A stretch of DNA of 64,000 bases from the NCBI RefSeq assembly GCF_014195535.1, contig NZ_JACIBY010000014.1, positions 64,501 through 128,500 on the forward strand. The letters are read 5' to 3'. Positions 31,409-39,628 of the stretch are shown here, piece by piece. The DNA comes from Runella defluvii. GTDB taxonomy: Bacteria; Bacteroidota; Bacteroidia; Cytophagales; Spirosomataceae. The notes under the pieces were generated by a model, which was not told the origin of the DNA, did not search any database, and saw only the letters and a program-made list of their open reading frames with translations. A program made the position numbers and the translations under genes. The first letter of the stretch is position 1, and each line of letters starts with the position of its first letter.

Positions 31409-33454
31409 ATGAAAAATCAATTGATCCTTATGCTAGGAATGGCGCTCGCTTGTGCCATTCCTAGCCATGCCCAAAGTACGCAGTCCGAAGCGCAAGCGGC
31501 GGTTGACTCGCTTTTGCCATCCAATACTTCTAAAACCATAACAGCCGCCCGATTGCGGCAAGCGTTCACCAAAACGCTTAACTATGCCAGAATCATCCAA
31601 AATGCCTTGGGTGGCAAGGCAAATCTAACGCATGGCCATGCCCCAAGTGAGCTTACACAATCGGGAGCAACCACAGGGCAGGTCATCAAGTGGAACGGTA
31701 GCACCTGGGCACCGTCGGCAGATGTCAGTGCTGGAACTCCTACATGGGGAGGAATATCGGGAACACTAAGCAATCAGGCTGATTTAAACAATCGCTTTGC
31801 CTCCAAGCTCGACACTGGAGCATTTGTAACGCCTGAGATGTTTGGAGCGGTTGGAAACGGCGTAACAAACGATAGGGTAGCACTTCAAAATATGTTTAAT
31901 GCCTACAAAAAAGGCAAAATAGTGTTTTTGAGAGGCAAGAACTACTTTATCGGCACGGGAACGCTTACGGTGAAAGGTTCTGGAAATGAACAAAACGCCC
32001 TAGTGATTGAAGGTTATGGCGCAAAAATCACTTCTACCAACAGTGCAACAACCGCGACTATTCTATTTGACGACTGCATGAGAATGTCAGTCAAGGGCCT
32101 TGAAATAGATGGTACTTGCGATTTCGACGGCTGGTACTTTGGTAACATGGAAGAGTGCTACTTGAAGCGGCTACGATTTGGTAACCAAAACTTGGATACG
32201 ATTGACGAAACTTATTGGAGCGTATGGCGCCGATGCAAAATCGAAAATGGAATTTACATACATACGGGAACGGCAGGGGATAGGACAGAGTTTAATGCAA
32301 ACAGTTTTTACGACTGTAATATTTGGCGTGATACGTATGCTTTCCATATTTATGGCAATCAAACAGCTCAAAATTGTAATTTCTATAGTTGTGATATTTC
32401 TTATCAAACAGTGGGTAGGATGGAAATAGAACAAAATCTGCTTGATTCTCAATTCAATTTCTATTCGTGCTATTTTGATGACGATTTTAATATCCCCGTC
32501 AATACTAAAAATATTGTCGTAAATACCTACGGCTTTGGAAACAACCCCAATTCGGGGAATATTGGTAGTCACGCCACGTTGAATACAGGCTCACAAAATG
32601 ATGTAAGTAGTTCTTACGGAGGTAGAACAGGGTCACGCGCACCAATGTCTTTCTACAATTTGATTATTAATGGCGATTTGAAGTCGGGGAAATCGAACGT
32701 AAACGCCGATTGGACGAGTGTATCACCGATAATGGGAGCAGGTTTATTCAGGAATTACTTGCGATTTAACGATAATACAGCCACAATCAAAAGCGCAGAA
32801 TGGAAGGCTATTAAGGCCCCATTTACGGGTTATTATGCGGTAACGGTAATAGGTCGTAACGTAGGAGGCACCAACGTAGTTTTCTCGAATGTGGTGAACA
32901 ACGTGGATGTGTATTATAACCCCGTGTCGGTCAACGACGCCACCGATTTTGTGGTATCAACGGGCAAGGTTTTTCTGCAAGCAGGGGACGAATACAAGTT
33001 TAGACTTTATACGCAAGCCAGCGCCAACAACGTGGTGGACATTGCATACGTTGGCCTGACTTTTGGCCGAACAGGTGGACTTACGGCTGTTTCGCATCCA
33101 GAAGCAGGGTCAATTAAAATAACTGAAAGCTATTACGAAGGCGCTACGGCGGGGACGCTTTTCACGCTGCCAATCGCAGTCAATGAGCGTATTTCGGCCA
33201 AATGCACCTGTTATGGGGCTGACCCTACGTACCCTGATGGGGCTACCTTCAATGAAGCGGTGATTGTAGCAAGTAGAAGTGACACCCAATACACGTATTC
33301 AATCACGCCTCAAACTACTGTGAAAACAGGAGCTATCTCAGCCGCGCCCTCATTTAGCTTGACCGAAAGCGGCGGCGTAATTTCGGTAATAGCTACTCCT
33401 GCCGATGGTAACATCCGACTGACGTGCGAGTTAAAAGGGACTTTTAGACAGTAG
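31409..33454 (+). CDS. Exported pectate-lyase-fold tailspike-like protein
   Basis: The 681-residue product has a signal peptide (AIPSHAQ), then the shared N-terminal module (VDSLLPSNTSKTITAARLRQ, SGATTGQVIKWNGSTWAP). The beta-helix entry is VTPEMFGAVGNGVTNDRVAL, characteristic of tailspikes, and Cys/Asn-rich helix turns run to about 330. C-terminal beta domains include a jelly-roll-like part and an end segment that also occurs after phage spikes. It is the third fibre with the same N-terminus and a different tip, so the three probably share one attachment site. Confidence 0.7.
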   Translation: MKNQLILMLGMALACAIPSHAQSTQSEAQAAVDSLLPSNTSKTITAARLRQAFTKTLNYARIIQNALGGKANLTHGHAPSELTQSGATTGQVIKWNGSTWAPSADVSAGTPTWGGISGTLSNQADLNNRFASKLDTGAFVTPEMFGAVGNGVTNDRVALQNMFNAYKKGKIVFLRGKNYFIGTGTLTVKGSGNEQNALVIEGYGAKITSTNSATTATILFDDCMRMSVKGLEIDGTCDFDGWYFGNMEECYLKRLRFGNQNLDTIDETYWSVWRRCKIENGIYIHTGTAGDRTEFNANSFYDCNIWRDTYAFHIYGNQTAQNCNFYSCDISYQTVGRMEIEQNLLDSQFNFYSCYFDDDFNIPVNTKNIVVNTYGFGNNPNSGNIGSHATLNTGSQNDVSSSYGGRTGSRAPMSFYNLIINGDLKSGKSNVNADWTSVSPIMGAGLFRNYLRFNDNTATIKSAEWKAIKAPFTGYYAVTVIGRNVGGTNVVFSNVVNNVDVYYNPVSVNDATDFVVSTGKVFLQAGDEYKFRLYTQASANNVVDIAYVGLTFGRTGGLTAVSHPEAGSIKITESYYEGATAGTLFTLPIAVNERISAKCTCYGADPTYPDGATFNEAVIVASRSDTQYTYSITPQTTVKTGAISAAPSFSLTESGGVISVIATPADGNIRLTCELKGTFRQ

Positions 33455-33491
33455 TGTCTAACCAATCAAATTTCCATTAATAGCCAATTTT

Positions 33492-33965
33492 ATGAAATTC
33501 ACTGACCGCGTTTTACGCAACCCTCTAACTTCTTTGATTGGCGTGGCCTTCGCAATTGCGGGGGTCATGCTCCTAAAATGGTCTGACGACCTTTCGGAAG
33601 CATCGCGCGTATTTTTGGCCATTATTTGCTTTGTCATTGCGATGACGGGGCTAGGGTGGCGCGATAATTCCCTATTGAGAGTGCTTCAATTTTTTAAGAA
33701 CAAAACCCCTGTATTTGTCGTGTCGAGTATCGCCTTTTTAGGCGTGTCCAGCTGCGTGTCTAATCGGCATATCCTTGAAGAACTTCGTGCTTTTAGGGCA
33801 CAACAGGAAGCTATTACTAACAATTATAACATCCAAATTGATGAAATCAACAAGAAATTCATTGACGAAAAAGTTCAGTCTATGGCTGACGATGATTTGC
33901 TTAATTACGTTGAGCAGCTTGCCAACCCTAAGCCAGTCCAAAGCCCAACAAAGCGCAAAAATTAG
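33492..33965 (+). CDS. Holin-like membrane protein with lipobox-like motif
   Basis: The 157-residue product has three hydrophobic segments (about 12-29, 40-57, 72-88). The third ends in FLGVSSC, which fits a lipobox. A charged helical tail follows. The last part of the gene overlaps the next gene out of frame. The location at the end of the late operon and the overlap resemble phage holin/spanin cassettes. Function is inferred from topology. Confidence 0.5.
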   Translation: MKFTDRVLRNPLTSLIGVAFAIAGVMLLKWSDDLSEASRVFLAIICFVIAMTGLGWRDNSLLRVLQFFKNKTPVFVVSSIAFLGVSSCVSNRHILEELRAFRAQQEAITNNYNIQIDEINKKFIDEKVQSMADDDLLNYVEQLANPKPVQSPTKRKN

Positions 33966-34203
33966 CATTGAGCGCACTACTTTGGAAGCGTTGGCGGCCA
34001 AAGTACAAAAGGCGGATATCTACGAACGCCAAAACACCAACTTGCTCAAGCAGAGCGTAGAACTGAAAGAGGAAATCGTGAGCCTAAAGGTAGAGAACAA
34101 AAGGCAGAGCGAGGAACTGCTGAAGCACCAAAAAAAATGGCGGTACGCGATCATAGCGATTGTCGTTCTGGTCTTTTTGGTGATTGTCTTGCTCAGAAAG
34201 TAA
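33841..34203 (+). CDS. Spanin-like coiled-coil membrane protein
   Basis: ATG 33841 gives 120 residues: a signal-like N-terminus (SLWLTMICLITLSSLPTLSQ), a long coiled coil (ALAAKVQKADIYERQN, KEEIVSLKVENKRQSEEL) and a C-terminal span (YAIIAIVVLVFLVIVLLRK). It overlaps the preceding gene by 125 bp in another frame. Nested reading frames with a coiled coil and membrane ends are a hallmark of Rz/Rz1 spanin pairs, though the span here is C-terminal. A strong terminator follows. Confidence 0.5.
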   Translation: MKSTRNSLTKKFSLWLTMICLITLSSLPTLSQSKAQQSAKISIERTTLEALAAKVQKADIYERQNTNLLKQSVELKEEIVSLKVENKRQSEELLKHQKKWRYAIIAIVVLVFLVIVLLRK

Positions 34204-34208
34204 CACAC

Positions 34209-34239
34209 AAAAAAACGCCCCATCACAGGGCGTTTTTTT
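34209..34239. terminator. Bidirectional terminator between convergent units
   Basis: A 12-bp perfect stem AAAAAAACGCCC (34209-34220) / GGGCGTTTTTTT (34228-34239) with a 7-nt loop separates the rightward late unit from the leftward lipoprotein-integrase operon. Confidence 0.85.
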
Positions 34240-34274
34240 GTATGCTTGAGTATCGCCATAAAAGTCGGTAGCTC

Positions 34275-34811
34275 TTATTTATCTTTGACCATTTTAAGGT
34301 TTATCGTTGAGTAGTCATTCCCGATACGTCTGTTTAAAGAAATCGAAAGATTTTCCCCCGAAAAGCTACCTTGGCCTTTATAGTTTACAATTACAGGGTT
34401 GGAGCCAGTCACGAAATAATTAGCATCTTCTTCAATTGTGATGTTCTTCGTATCGGTGGCTTTGACATTTTCAAGTGTCCAGTTTGAATAGGCTGTTTCT
34501 ACGGTTTTGCGGGTTGGATTCCAATATTGTAAGTCTATCGCAAACACCATTTTCAACGTTTTTTTGTCTTTTTGGCTGATATTGGTTGTAATGGTCACAT
34601 CAAGCCATTTTTTTGCGTTAGGGTCATACTCGGAAGCAATTTGAGTATAATTCCCTGTCATATTGGCCGTCAAGTCAGGCTCTGGTTCTTTGAGGAATGA
34701 GCAGCCGACAGTAGCCAAGCAAAAGAATACAAATGCAAGTGTTTTTTTTAGGTTCGTTTTGTGTTTGTAAAAAAATAACTTATCCGAAAAGGTTGTCAAC
34801 CAAATCGTCAT
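34275..34811 (-). CDS. Putative lipoprotein, co-transcribed with integrase
   Basis: The 178-residue product has a basic N-terminus, a hydrophobic stretch and a lipobox ATVGC, followed by a polar beta-rich domain with a lipocalin/immunoglobulin-like strand pattern. The ATG at 34811 lies 32 bp inside the integrase gene; no closer start is seen, so expression is coupled to integrase. A surface lipoprotein made during lysogeny could serve in superinfection exclusion or host conversion. No family is recognised. Confidence 0.65.
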   Translation of the reverse strand: MTIWLTTFSDKLFFYKHKTNLKKTLAFVFFCLATVGCSFLKEPEPDLTANMTGNYTQIASEYDPNAKKWLDVTITTNISQKDKKTLKMVFAIDLQYWNPTRKTVETAYSNWTLENVKATDTKNITIEEDANYFVTGSNPVIVNYKGQGSFSGENLSISLNRRIGNDYSTINLKMVKDK

Positions 34812-35991
34812 TCTCGCTTTGAGTACCTTCGTTAAAATAAGTCTGCGTAATGCTTATAGAACTGTGGTCAAGTGCAGCTGATATAACAGTTACGTTGCCG
34901 CCAGTTTTTATTCTAGCGTACTCAGCAAAGCTATGCCTTGCCGTATGGGTTGTTAGTTTTGTGGTATCTATCAAAGGTGCTATTTCTTTCAGCTCATTAT
35001 TAATTACAGAAGTAGCTGCTTCAATTTTTTTACGCCAAACATCATCGTCGAACTTCTTCTGTTGGTACTGTTTTAAAAATGGGAAAATATATTCGCTATT
35101 TTTCAAAAATGGCTTTCTATATTTTTCGACAATGGCAAGGGCTTGAGTTGACATCTTCTTTGATCTTGCTTTTTGTGTTTTGGATGCAGTGTATTCAAGT
35201 CGCCCATTGACAATATTAGACCAACAAAGTTGCAGTACATCCGTCACTCTCATGCCTTGCATAAAAAATGAAAAAAGGAAGAAATTGCGAGCATGGTCTT
35301 TATTTGTACCCTCTTTTAAGTCTAATTTTTCAAGTCGATGAATTTGGTTTATGGTAAGCCTTGTTCGTATAGTTTTAGTCTTCTTAGCTGTATATTTTGA
35401 CCAGGGCGATATTTTATCAGGCTCATAAACCTCTGATTTTATTGCATCATTGTAGATTGCTTTGAGGATTTTGAGGTTATTGTGTATCGTATTGATAGAA
35501 TTTCCAAGCTTTTTTAGGTGCCGTTCGTATTCTTTAATCCAGTCGTAGGTTATTTCTTCAAAAAGCAAATCGTTGCCCTTCAAAAAGACTTCAAGTTTGT
35601 TAATGATGGCAATCGCAGTTCGTTTGGTGCTTGGATTGTCTATTTTATCTGACCGTAGTTTTGCGTACTCTACGAAACTATCACCAATAATCTCCTTCTT
35701 TAGCTGTTTTTTTAGGGTGGAAGCACTTACTTTTTTCCCACCTACCTGACTCTTCAAGTAGGTCTTTTCAACTTCAAGGATTTTGGCTTTGGTTGCAGCA
35801 TTAATTAAGAGGTGTTGTGGATGGGTCTTTCTTACCTCTTTCTTCTCTTCGTTCCAGTGTCGTTTTTCGATAGAGTGTCCTATGGATACTCTATACATTT
35901 TTCGAGCTTGTGTGATTCGTAGTTGAATATTCTGGGTGCCATCTTTTTTGACACGGTTATCAAGCTCAACATGAAAAGATATTTTGCTCAT
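34780..35991 (-). CDS. Tyrosine recombinase (integrase), Bacteroidetes phage/transposon type
   Basis: The product is about 403 residues from ATG 35991 (an ATG at 36003 is also in frame). The N-terminus resembles the Arm-binding and SAM-like domains of Bacteroidetes integrases. The catalytic domain shows Arg in GMRVTDVLQL, Lys in ASKTQKARSKK, HTARHSF (HxxR), LDHSS and the nucleophile Tyr in QTYFNEG. All key residues are present, so it should be active. It lies about 120 bp from the 3' end of tRNA-Lys, which is probably the attachment site. Confidence 0.9.
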   Translation of the reverse strand: MSKISFHVELDNRVKKDGTQNIQLRITQARKMYRVSIGHSIEKRHWNEEKKEVRKTHPQHLLINAATKAKILEVEKTYLKSQVGGKKVSASTLKKQLKKEIIGDSFVEYAKLRSDKIDNPSTKRTAIAIINKLEVFLKGNDLLFEEITYDWIKEYERHLKKLGNSINTIHNNLKILKAIYNDAIKSEVYEPDKISPWSKYTAKKTKTIRTRLTINQIHRLEKLDLKEGTNKDHARNFFLFSFFMQGMRVTDVLQLCWSNIVNGRLEYTASKTQKARSKKMSTQALAIVEKYRKPFLKNSEYIFPFLKQYQQKKFDDDVWRKKIEAATSVINNELKEIAPLIDTTKLTTHTARHSFAEYARIKTGGNVTVISAALDHSSISITQTYFNEGTQSENDDLVDNLFG

Positions 35992-36044
35992 TTTCTGAAA
36001 CATTTACTGAAACAAAACACAAATATGAGCAAATGTAGCAAAAT

Positions 36045-36074
36045 AAAAAACCGCTCATACGTACGTACAAGCGG
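36045..36074 (-). terminator. Terminator-like hairpin downstream of tRNA-Lys
   Basis: On the minus strand CCGCT and AGCGG (36070-36074 and 36051-36055) enclose a loop containing the palindrome GTACGTAC and are followed by TTTTTT. It would end the tRNA transcript just before the integrase gene. Confidence 0.65.
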
Positions 36075-36112
36075 CTTTGTGTTGGTTTTGACTTGGTTAG
36101 TCTTGTCTTTTG

Positions 36113-36185
36113 TGATCCCGCTGGGACTCGAACCCAGGACCCATACATTAAAAGTGTATTGCTCTACCAACTGAGCTACGGAATC
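36113..36185 (-). tRNA. tRNA-Lys (anticodon TTT)
   Basis: Reading the minus strand, the acceptor 5' strand is GATTCCG (complement of 36179-36185). TA-GCTC opens the D arm, the anticodon loop is CTTTTAA with anticodon TTT, and the T arm is CTGGG-TTCGAGT-CCCAG. The acceptor closes with CGGGATC and discriminator A at 36113. All arms pair, with one G-T. CCA is not encoded. Its 3' end faces the integrase. Confidence 0.95.
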
Positions 36186-36466
36186 CTACTTTTTCATTAC
36201 TGCTTTCAACTTTTTTCGTTTCGTTGTCTGCGTTGTTCTGAAATCGTGGTGCAAAAGTACGTGGTTTGACAATACGACGCAAGTGTTGATGTGAAAATAT
36301 TTTTAAAATATTTTTTAAATGGCAGACAGTGAGTGAGTTAAAGTTGAAAATATTTTTAACTTTTTTTTGCGACTCCGATTTCCAGTTAGATTTTTGGTAC
36401 GAAATGCTTATAAATTCGTAGTATTGAAAGTTAATCAATCATCACTCATTTATTTCCACTTCCATA

Positions 36467-37321
36467 ATGAAACTATTTCGTTTTGGCGCATTTGAACAAG
36501 AGCAACCGGGAGTTATTTTGTCGGATGGCCGTAAAGTAAACGTAGCAGCGTTTGGCGAAGATTTTAACGAGGCATTTTTTGCCACTGATGGCCTTGCTCG
36601 CTTGGCTGATTGGCTCACCATTCACGCAGATACTTGCCCTGAGGTTTCGGAGGATGTTCGCCTTGGTTCGGCCATCGCGCGCCCTTCAAAAATTGTTTGC
36701 ATCGGCTTGAACTATGCCAAACACGCGGCAGAGTCGGGGATGGATGTGCCAAAAGAACCCGTTATTTTCTTTAAATCAACTTCCGCTTTGTGCGGCCCGA
36801 ACGATAACGTCATTATCCCGCGTAATTCTGTCAAAACCGACTGGGAAGTAGAGTTGGCTTTCGTGATTGGTAAAAAAGCCAGCTACGTGGATGAAGCCAA
36901 TGCCATGGACTATGTAGCGGGTTATATCTTACACAACGACTACTCGGAGCGTGAGTTTCAACTCGAACGCAGTGGTCAATGGGTAAAAGGTAAAAGCAAC
37001 GATACTTTTGCCCCGCTTGGGCCTTTCATGGCAACCAAAGATGAAATCGCTGACCCTCATACACTTCGCCTTTGGTTGAAAGTAAATGAGGAGATGTTGC
37101 AAGACTCAAATACCGATGACATGGTGTTTAAAATCCCAACGTTGGTAAGCTATCTAAGCCAATTTATGACCTTGCTTCCTGGCGATGTTATCTCAACAGG
37201 AACGCCGTTTGGGGTAGGGTTGGGCTTTAAGCCGCCAAGATACCTCAAAGCGGGCGATGTGGTCGAACTAGGCATCGAGGGACTTGGAACGCAACGCCAA
37301 GTGGCAGAAGCGTATCAGTAA
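36467..37321 (+). CDS. Fumarylacetoacetate hydrolase family protein
   Basis: The 284-residue product contains IVCIGLNYAKHAAESG, EPVIFFKSTSALCGPND, the metal-site segment DWEVELAFVIGK, and HNDYSEREFQ. It ends with LLPGDVISTGTPFGVGLG. All are hallmarks of the FAH superfamily (fumarylacetoacetase, 2-hydroxyhepta-2,4-diene-dioate isomerase, ureidoglycolate lyase). It is probably a metal-dependent C-C or C-N hydrolase/isomerase in acid or sugar-acid catabolism. The length is normal. It is the first chromosomal gene after the tRNA. Confidence 0.85.
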   Translation: MKLFRFGAFEQEQPGVILSDGRKVNVAAFGEDFNEAFFATDGLARLADWLTIHADTCPEVSEDVRLGSAIARPSKIVCIGLNYAKHAAESGMDVPKEPVIFFKSTSALCGPNDNVIIPRNSVKTDWEVELAFVIGKKASYVDEANAMDYVAGYILHNDYSEREFQLERSGQWVKGKSNDTFAPLGPFMATKDEIADPHTLRLWLKVNEEMLQDSNTDDMVFKIPTLVSYLSQFMTLLPGDVISTGTPFGVGLGFKPPRYLKAGDVVELGIEGLGTQRQVAEAYQ

Positions 37322-37431
37322 GCCGAGTAAAAAACGCAGCATTTTATTTTTTCATTTTGTGCGGCTTGATGGTCTCCATTAAGCCGCACGCTTTTTCATT
37401 GATTTCAACCTATCTATCCAAACTTCAGACC

Positions 37432-39597
37432 ATGTATCGGTTTTTGTGCTTACTGCTTTGTTGCACTTCTCTTCTTACGTTTGCCCAAAAGAAAAACGAA
37501 AAATTTCAATACCACATTTTTGAAGCCAAAGGGGCTATTAAAATCGACGGCCTAGAAAATGATGCCGCTTGGCAGCAGACAGAGCTGGCGAAAGATTTTC
37601 ACATGGTGACTCCCATGGACACAAGCCTAGCGCGCAACAAAACTGAAATGCGCCTCTGCTACGACCAACATAATTTATACATCATTGCGGTTTGCTACAA
37701 GGCGGTAAAAGGCTCTTTTGTGGTTGAATCGTTAAAACGGGACTTTAATTTTGGGCTCAACGATAACTTTTTTGTGGTGCTCGATACGTTTGAAGACCTC
37801 ACCAATGGCTATTCGTTTGGGGCAAGTGCCGCAGGGGCGATTTGGGACGGACAAGAGGCTGATGGAACGATGATAAACCTTAACTGGGACAATAAATGGC
37901 ATTGTGTAACGCGCAACTATGAAGATCGCTACGTGTGGGAAGCGGCTATTCCGTTTAAAACCATTCGCTATCGCCCCGATAATTTACGCTGGGGTATTAA
38001 CGGCAGTCGTTTGGACTTGGCGACCAACGAAAAATCGGCTTGGGCGCCCGTTCCGCGTCAGTTTCAGTCGGCCAATTTAGGGTATGCTGGGGTATTGGTG
38101 TGGGATAAGCCATTGCCACCTGCTGGAAAAAATATTTCTTTGATTCCTTACGCCTTGACGAGTATTTCTAAAAATCAACTCGCCAAAACGCCCGCTGATA
38201 TTAAACCAAACATCGGGGGTGATGCTAAAATTGCCCTCAATTCGTCACTCAACTTAGACTTGACGGTGAATCCTGACTTCTCTCAAGTGGAGGTGGATGT
38301 ACAACAAACAAACCTCGACCGTTTTGAGTTGTTTTTTCCCGAACGTCGTCAGTTTTTTCTCGAAAATGCGGATTTGTTCGCCAACTTTGGTTTTGCCACG
38401 TTGCGGCCTTTCTTTTCCCGTCGGATTGGACTTGGCGTGCCGTTGTTATTTGGAGCACGTTTGAGTGGGAAATTGGATAAAAATTGGCGAATTGGTGTGT
38501 TGGACACGCAAACCAAAGAGGACGGGGCAACACCCGCCCAAAACTTCGCGGTGGTGGCCTTGCAAAGAAAGGTGTTTGCTCGCTCGAACGTAGGCTTGTT
38601 GATGGTGAATAAACAGTCGTTAAACCTCGATGAAAGTGTTCATAAAGGCGCATCGGCGTTTAATCGAAACGTAGGAGCGGAGTTTAACTTAGCCTCTGCC
38701 AATAACATCTGGACGGGGAAAGCCACCGTTTTGAAGTCATTCAGTCCAAATGTTTCGGGCAATGACGTAGCTATTGCAAGCATTTTGAACTACAACAAAG
38801 CCAATTTCTTTTGGCAATGGCGCCAGGAATATGTGGGAGAAAATTACAATGCTGAAGTAGGTTACGTCCCTAATGCTGCCCGCCGTGGGTACCAAATGAT
38901 GGCACCAAACGTGGGGTATTTGTTTTTTGTAAACTCCCCGCTACTAATCAGCCACGGGCCTTTATTACAGTCAACGTTGTTTTGGAACAAATCAGGCCGT
39001 TTGACAGATAACGAGACGTTTATGGCCTATAATTTCAATTTTCGTAACCGTGCAATAGGAATGGCGTGGGTTGCTACGAATTATGTGCAACTTCTGGCGC
39101 CTTTTGACCCAACCAACACTGGCCGTGAAAAATTGGCCGCAGGGACTAAACATTATTGGAATTCTTTTGGAACAGAGTTTACGTCAAGCCCTCGAAACCG
39201 ATTTACGTATTCGTTTGCAACGCGCTATGGTGGCTTTTATGCCGACGGAACGCGCCTCAATTTAAGAACCACGCTGGGCTATCGTTTTCAGCCGTACGTC
39301 GCTACCAAGTTTTCGGTGGATTACAACATCATCAAAGTACCTTATTTGCAAAAACCTGTGGAGTTGTTGTTGTTAGGGCCACGGGTGGATGTGACATTCC
39401 GCAACAATCTTTTCTGGACGACTTTTGTGCAATACAACAATCAAGCAGATAATGTCAACCTAAACACGCGTTTGCAGTGGCGTTATCAGCCTGCGTCTGA
39501 TTTGTTTATCGTTTATACCGATAATTATTTGCCCGAAAATCTCATGGTTAAAAATCGAGCCTTGGTGCTCAAGCTGACGTATTGGTGGAATATCTAA
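37432..39597 (+). CDS. DUF5916 / CBM9-like outer-membrane-associated protein
   Basis: The ATG at 37432 directly precedes a signal peptide (CLLLCCTSLLTFAQ) and is preferred over upstream 37357. The product is about 720 residues. An N-terminal CBM9-like sandwich (AIKIDGLENDAAWQQ, VWEAAIPFKTIRY) is followed by the DUF5916 region with LNLDLTVNPDFSQVEVD and LFFPERRQFFLENADLF, then amphipathic strands typical of an outer-membrane barrel. This family is common in Bacteroidetes; its role is unknown. Confidence 0.85.
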   Translation: MYRFLCLLLCCTSLLTFAQKKNEKFQYHIFEAKGAIKIDGLENDAAWQQTELAKDFHMVTPMDTSLARNKTEMRLCYDQHNLYIIAVCYKAVKGSFVVESLKRDFNFGLNDNFFVVLDTFEDLTNGYSFGASAAGAIWDGQEADGTMINLNWDNKWHCVTRNYEDRYVWEAAIPFKTIRYRPDNLRWGINGSRLDLATNEKSAWAPVPRQFQSANLGYAGVLVWDKPLPPAGKNISLIPYALTSISKNQLAKTPADIKPNIGGDAKIALNSSLNLDLTVNPDFSQVEVDVQQTNLDRFELFFPERRQFFLENADLFANFGFATLRPFFSRRIGLGVPLLFGARLSGKLDKNWRIGVLDTQTKEDGATPAQNFAVVALQRKVFARSNVGLLMVNKQSLNLDESVHKGASAFNRNVGAEFNLASANNIWTGKATVLKSFSPNVSGNDVAIASILNYNKANFFWQWRQEYVGENYNAEVGYVPNAARRGYQMMAPNVGYLFFVNSPLLISHGPLLQSTLFWNKSGRLTDNETFMAYNFNFRNRAIGMAWVATNYVQLLAPFDPTNTGREKLAAGTKHYWNSFGTEFTSSPRNRFTYSFATRYGGFYADGTRLNLRTTLGYRFQPYVATKFSVDYNIIKVPYLQKPVELLLLGPRVDVTFRNNLFWTTFVQYNNQADNVNLNTRLQWRYQPASDLFIVYTDNYLPENLMVKNRALVLKLTYWWNI

Positions 39598-39628
39598 TGG
39601 TTGTGTATTTTTGCAAAAAAATACGTAA

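Noticed and set aside
38249-38653. Leftward 134-residue frame
   Set aside because: It is antisense to the DUF5916 gene, with Arg/Pro/Ser-rich shadow composition.
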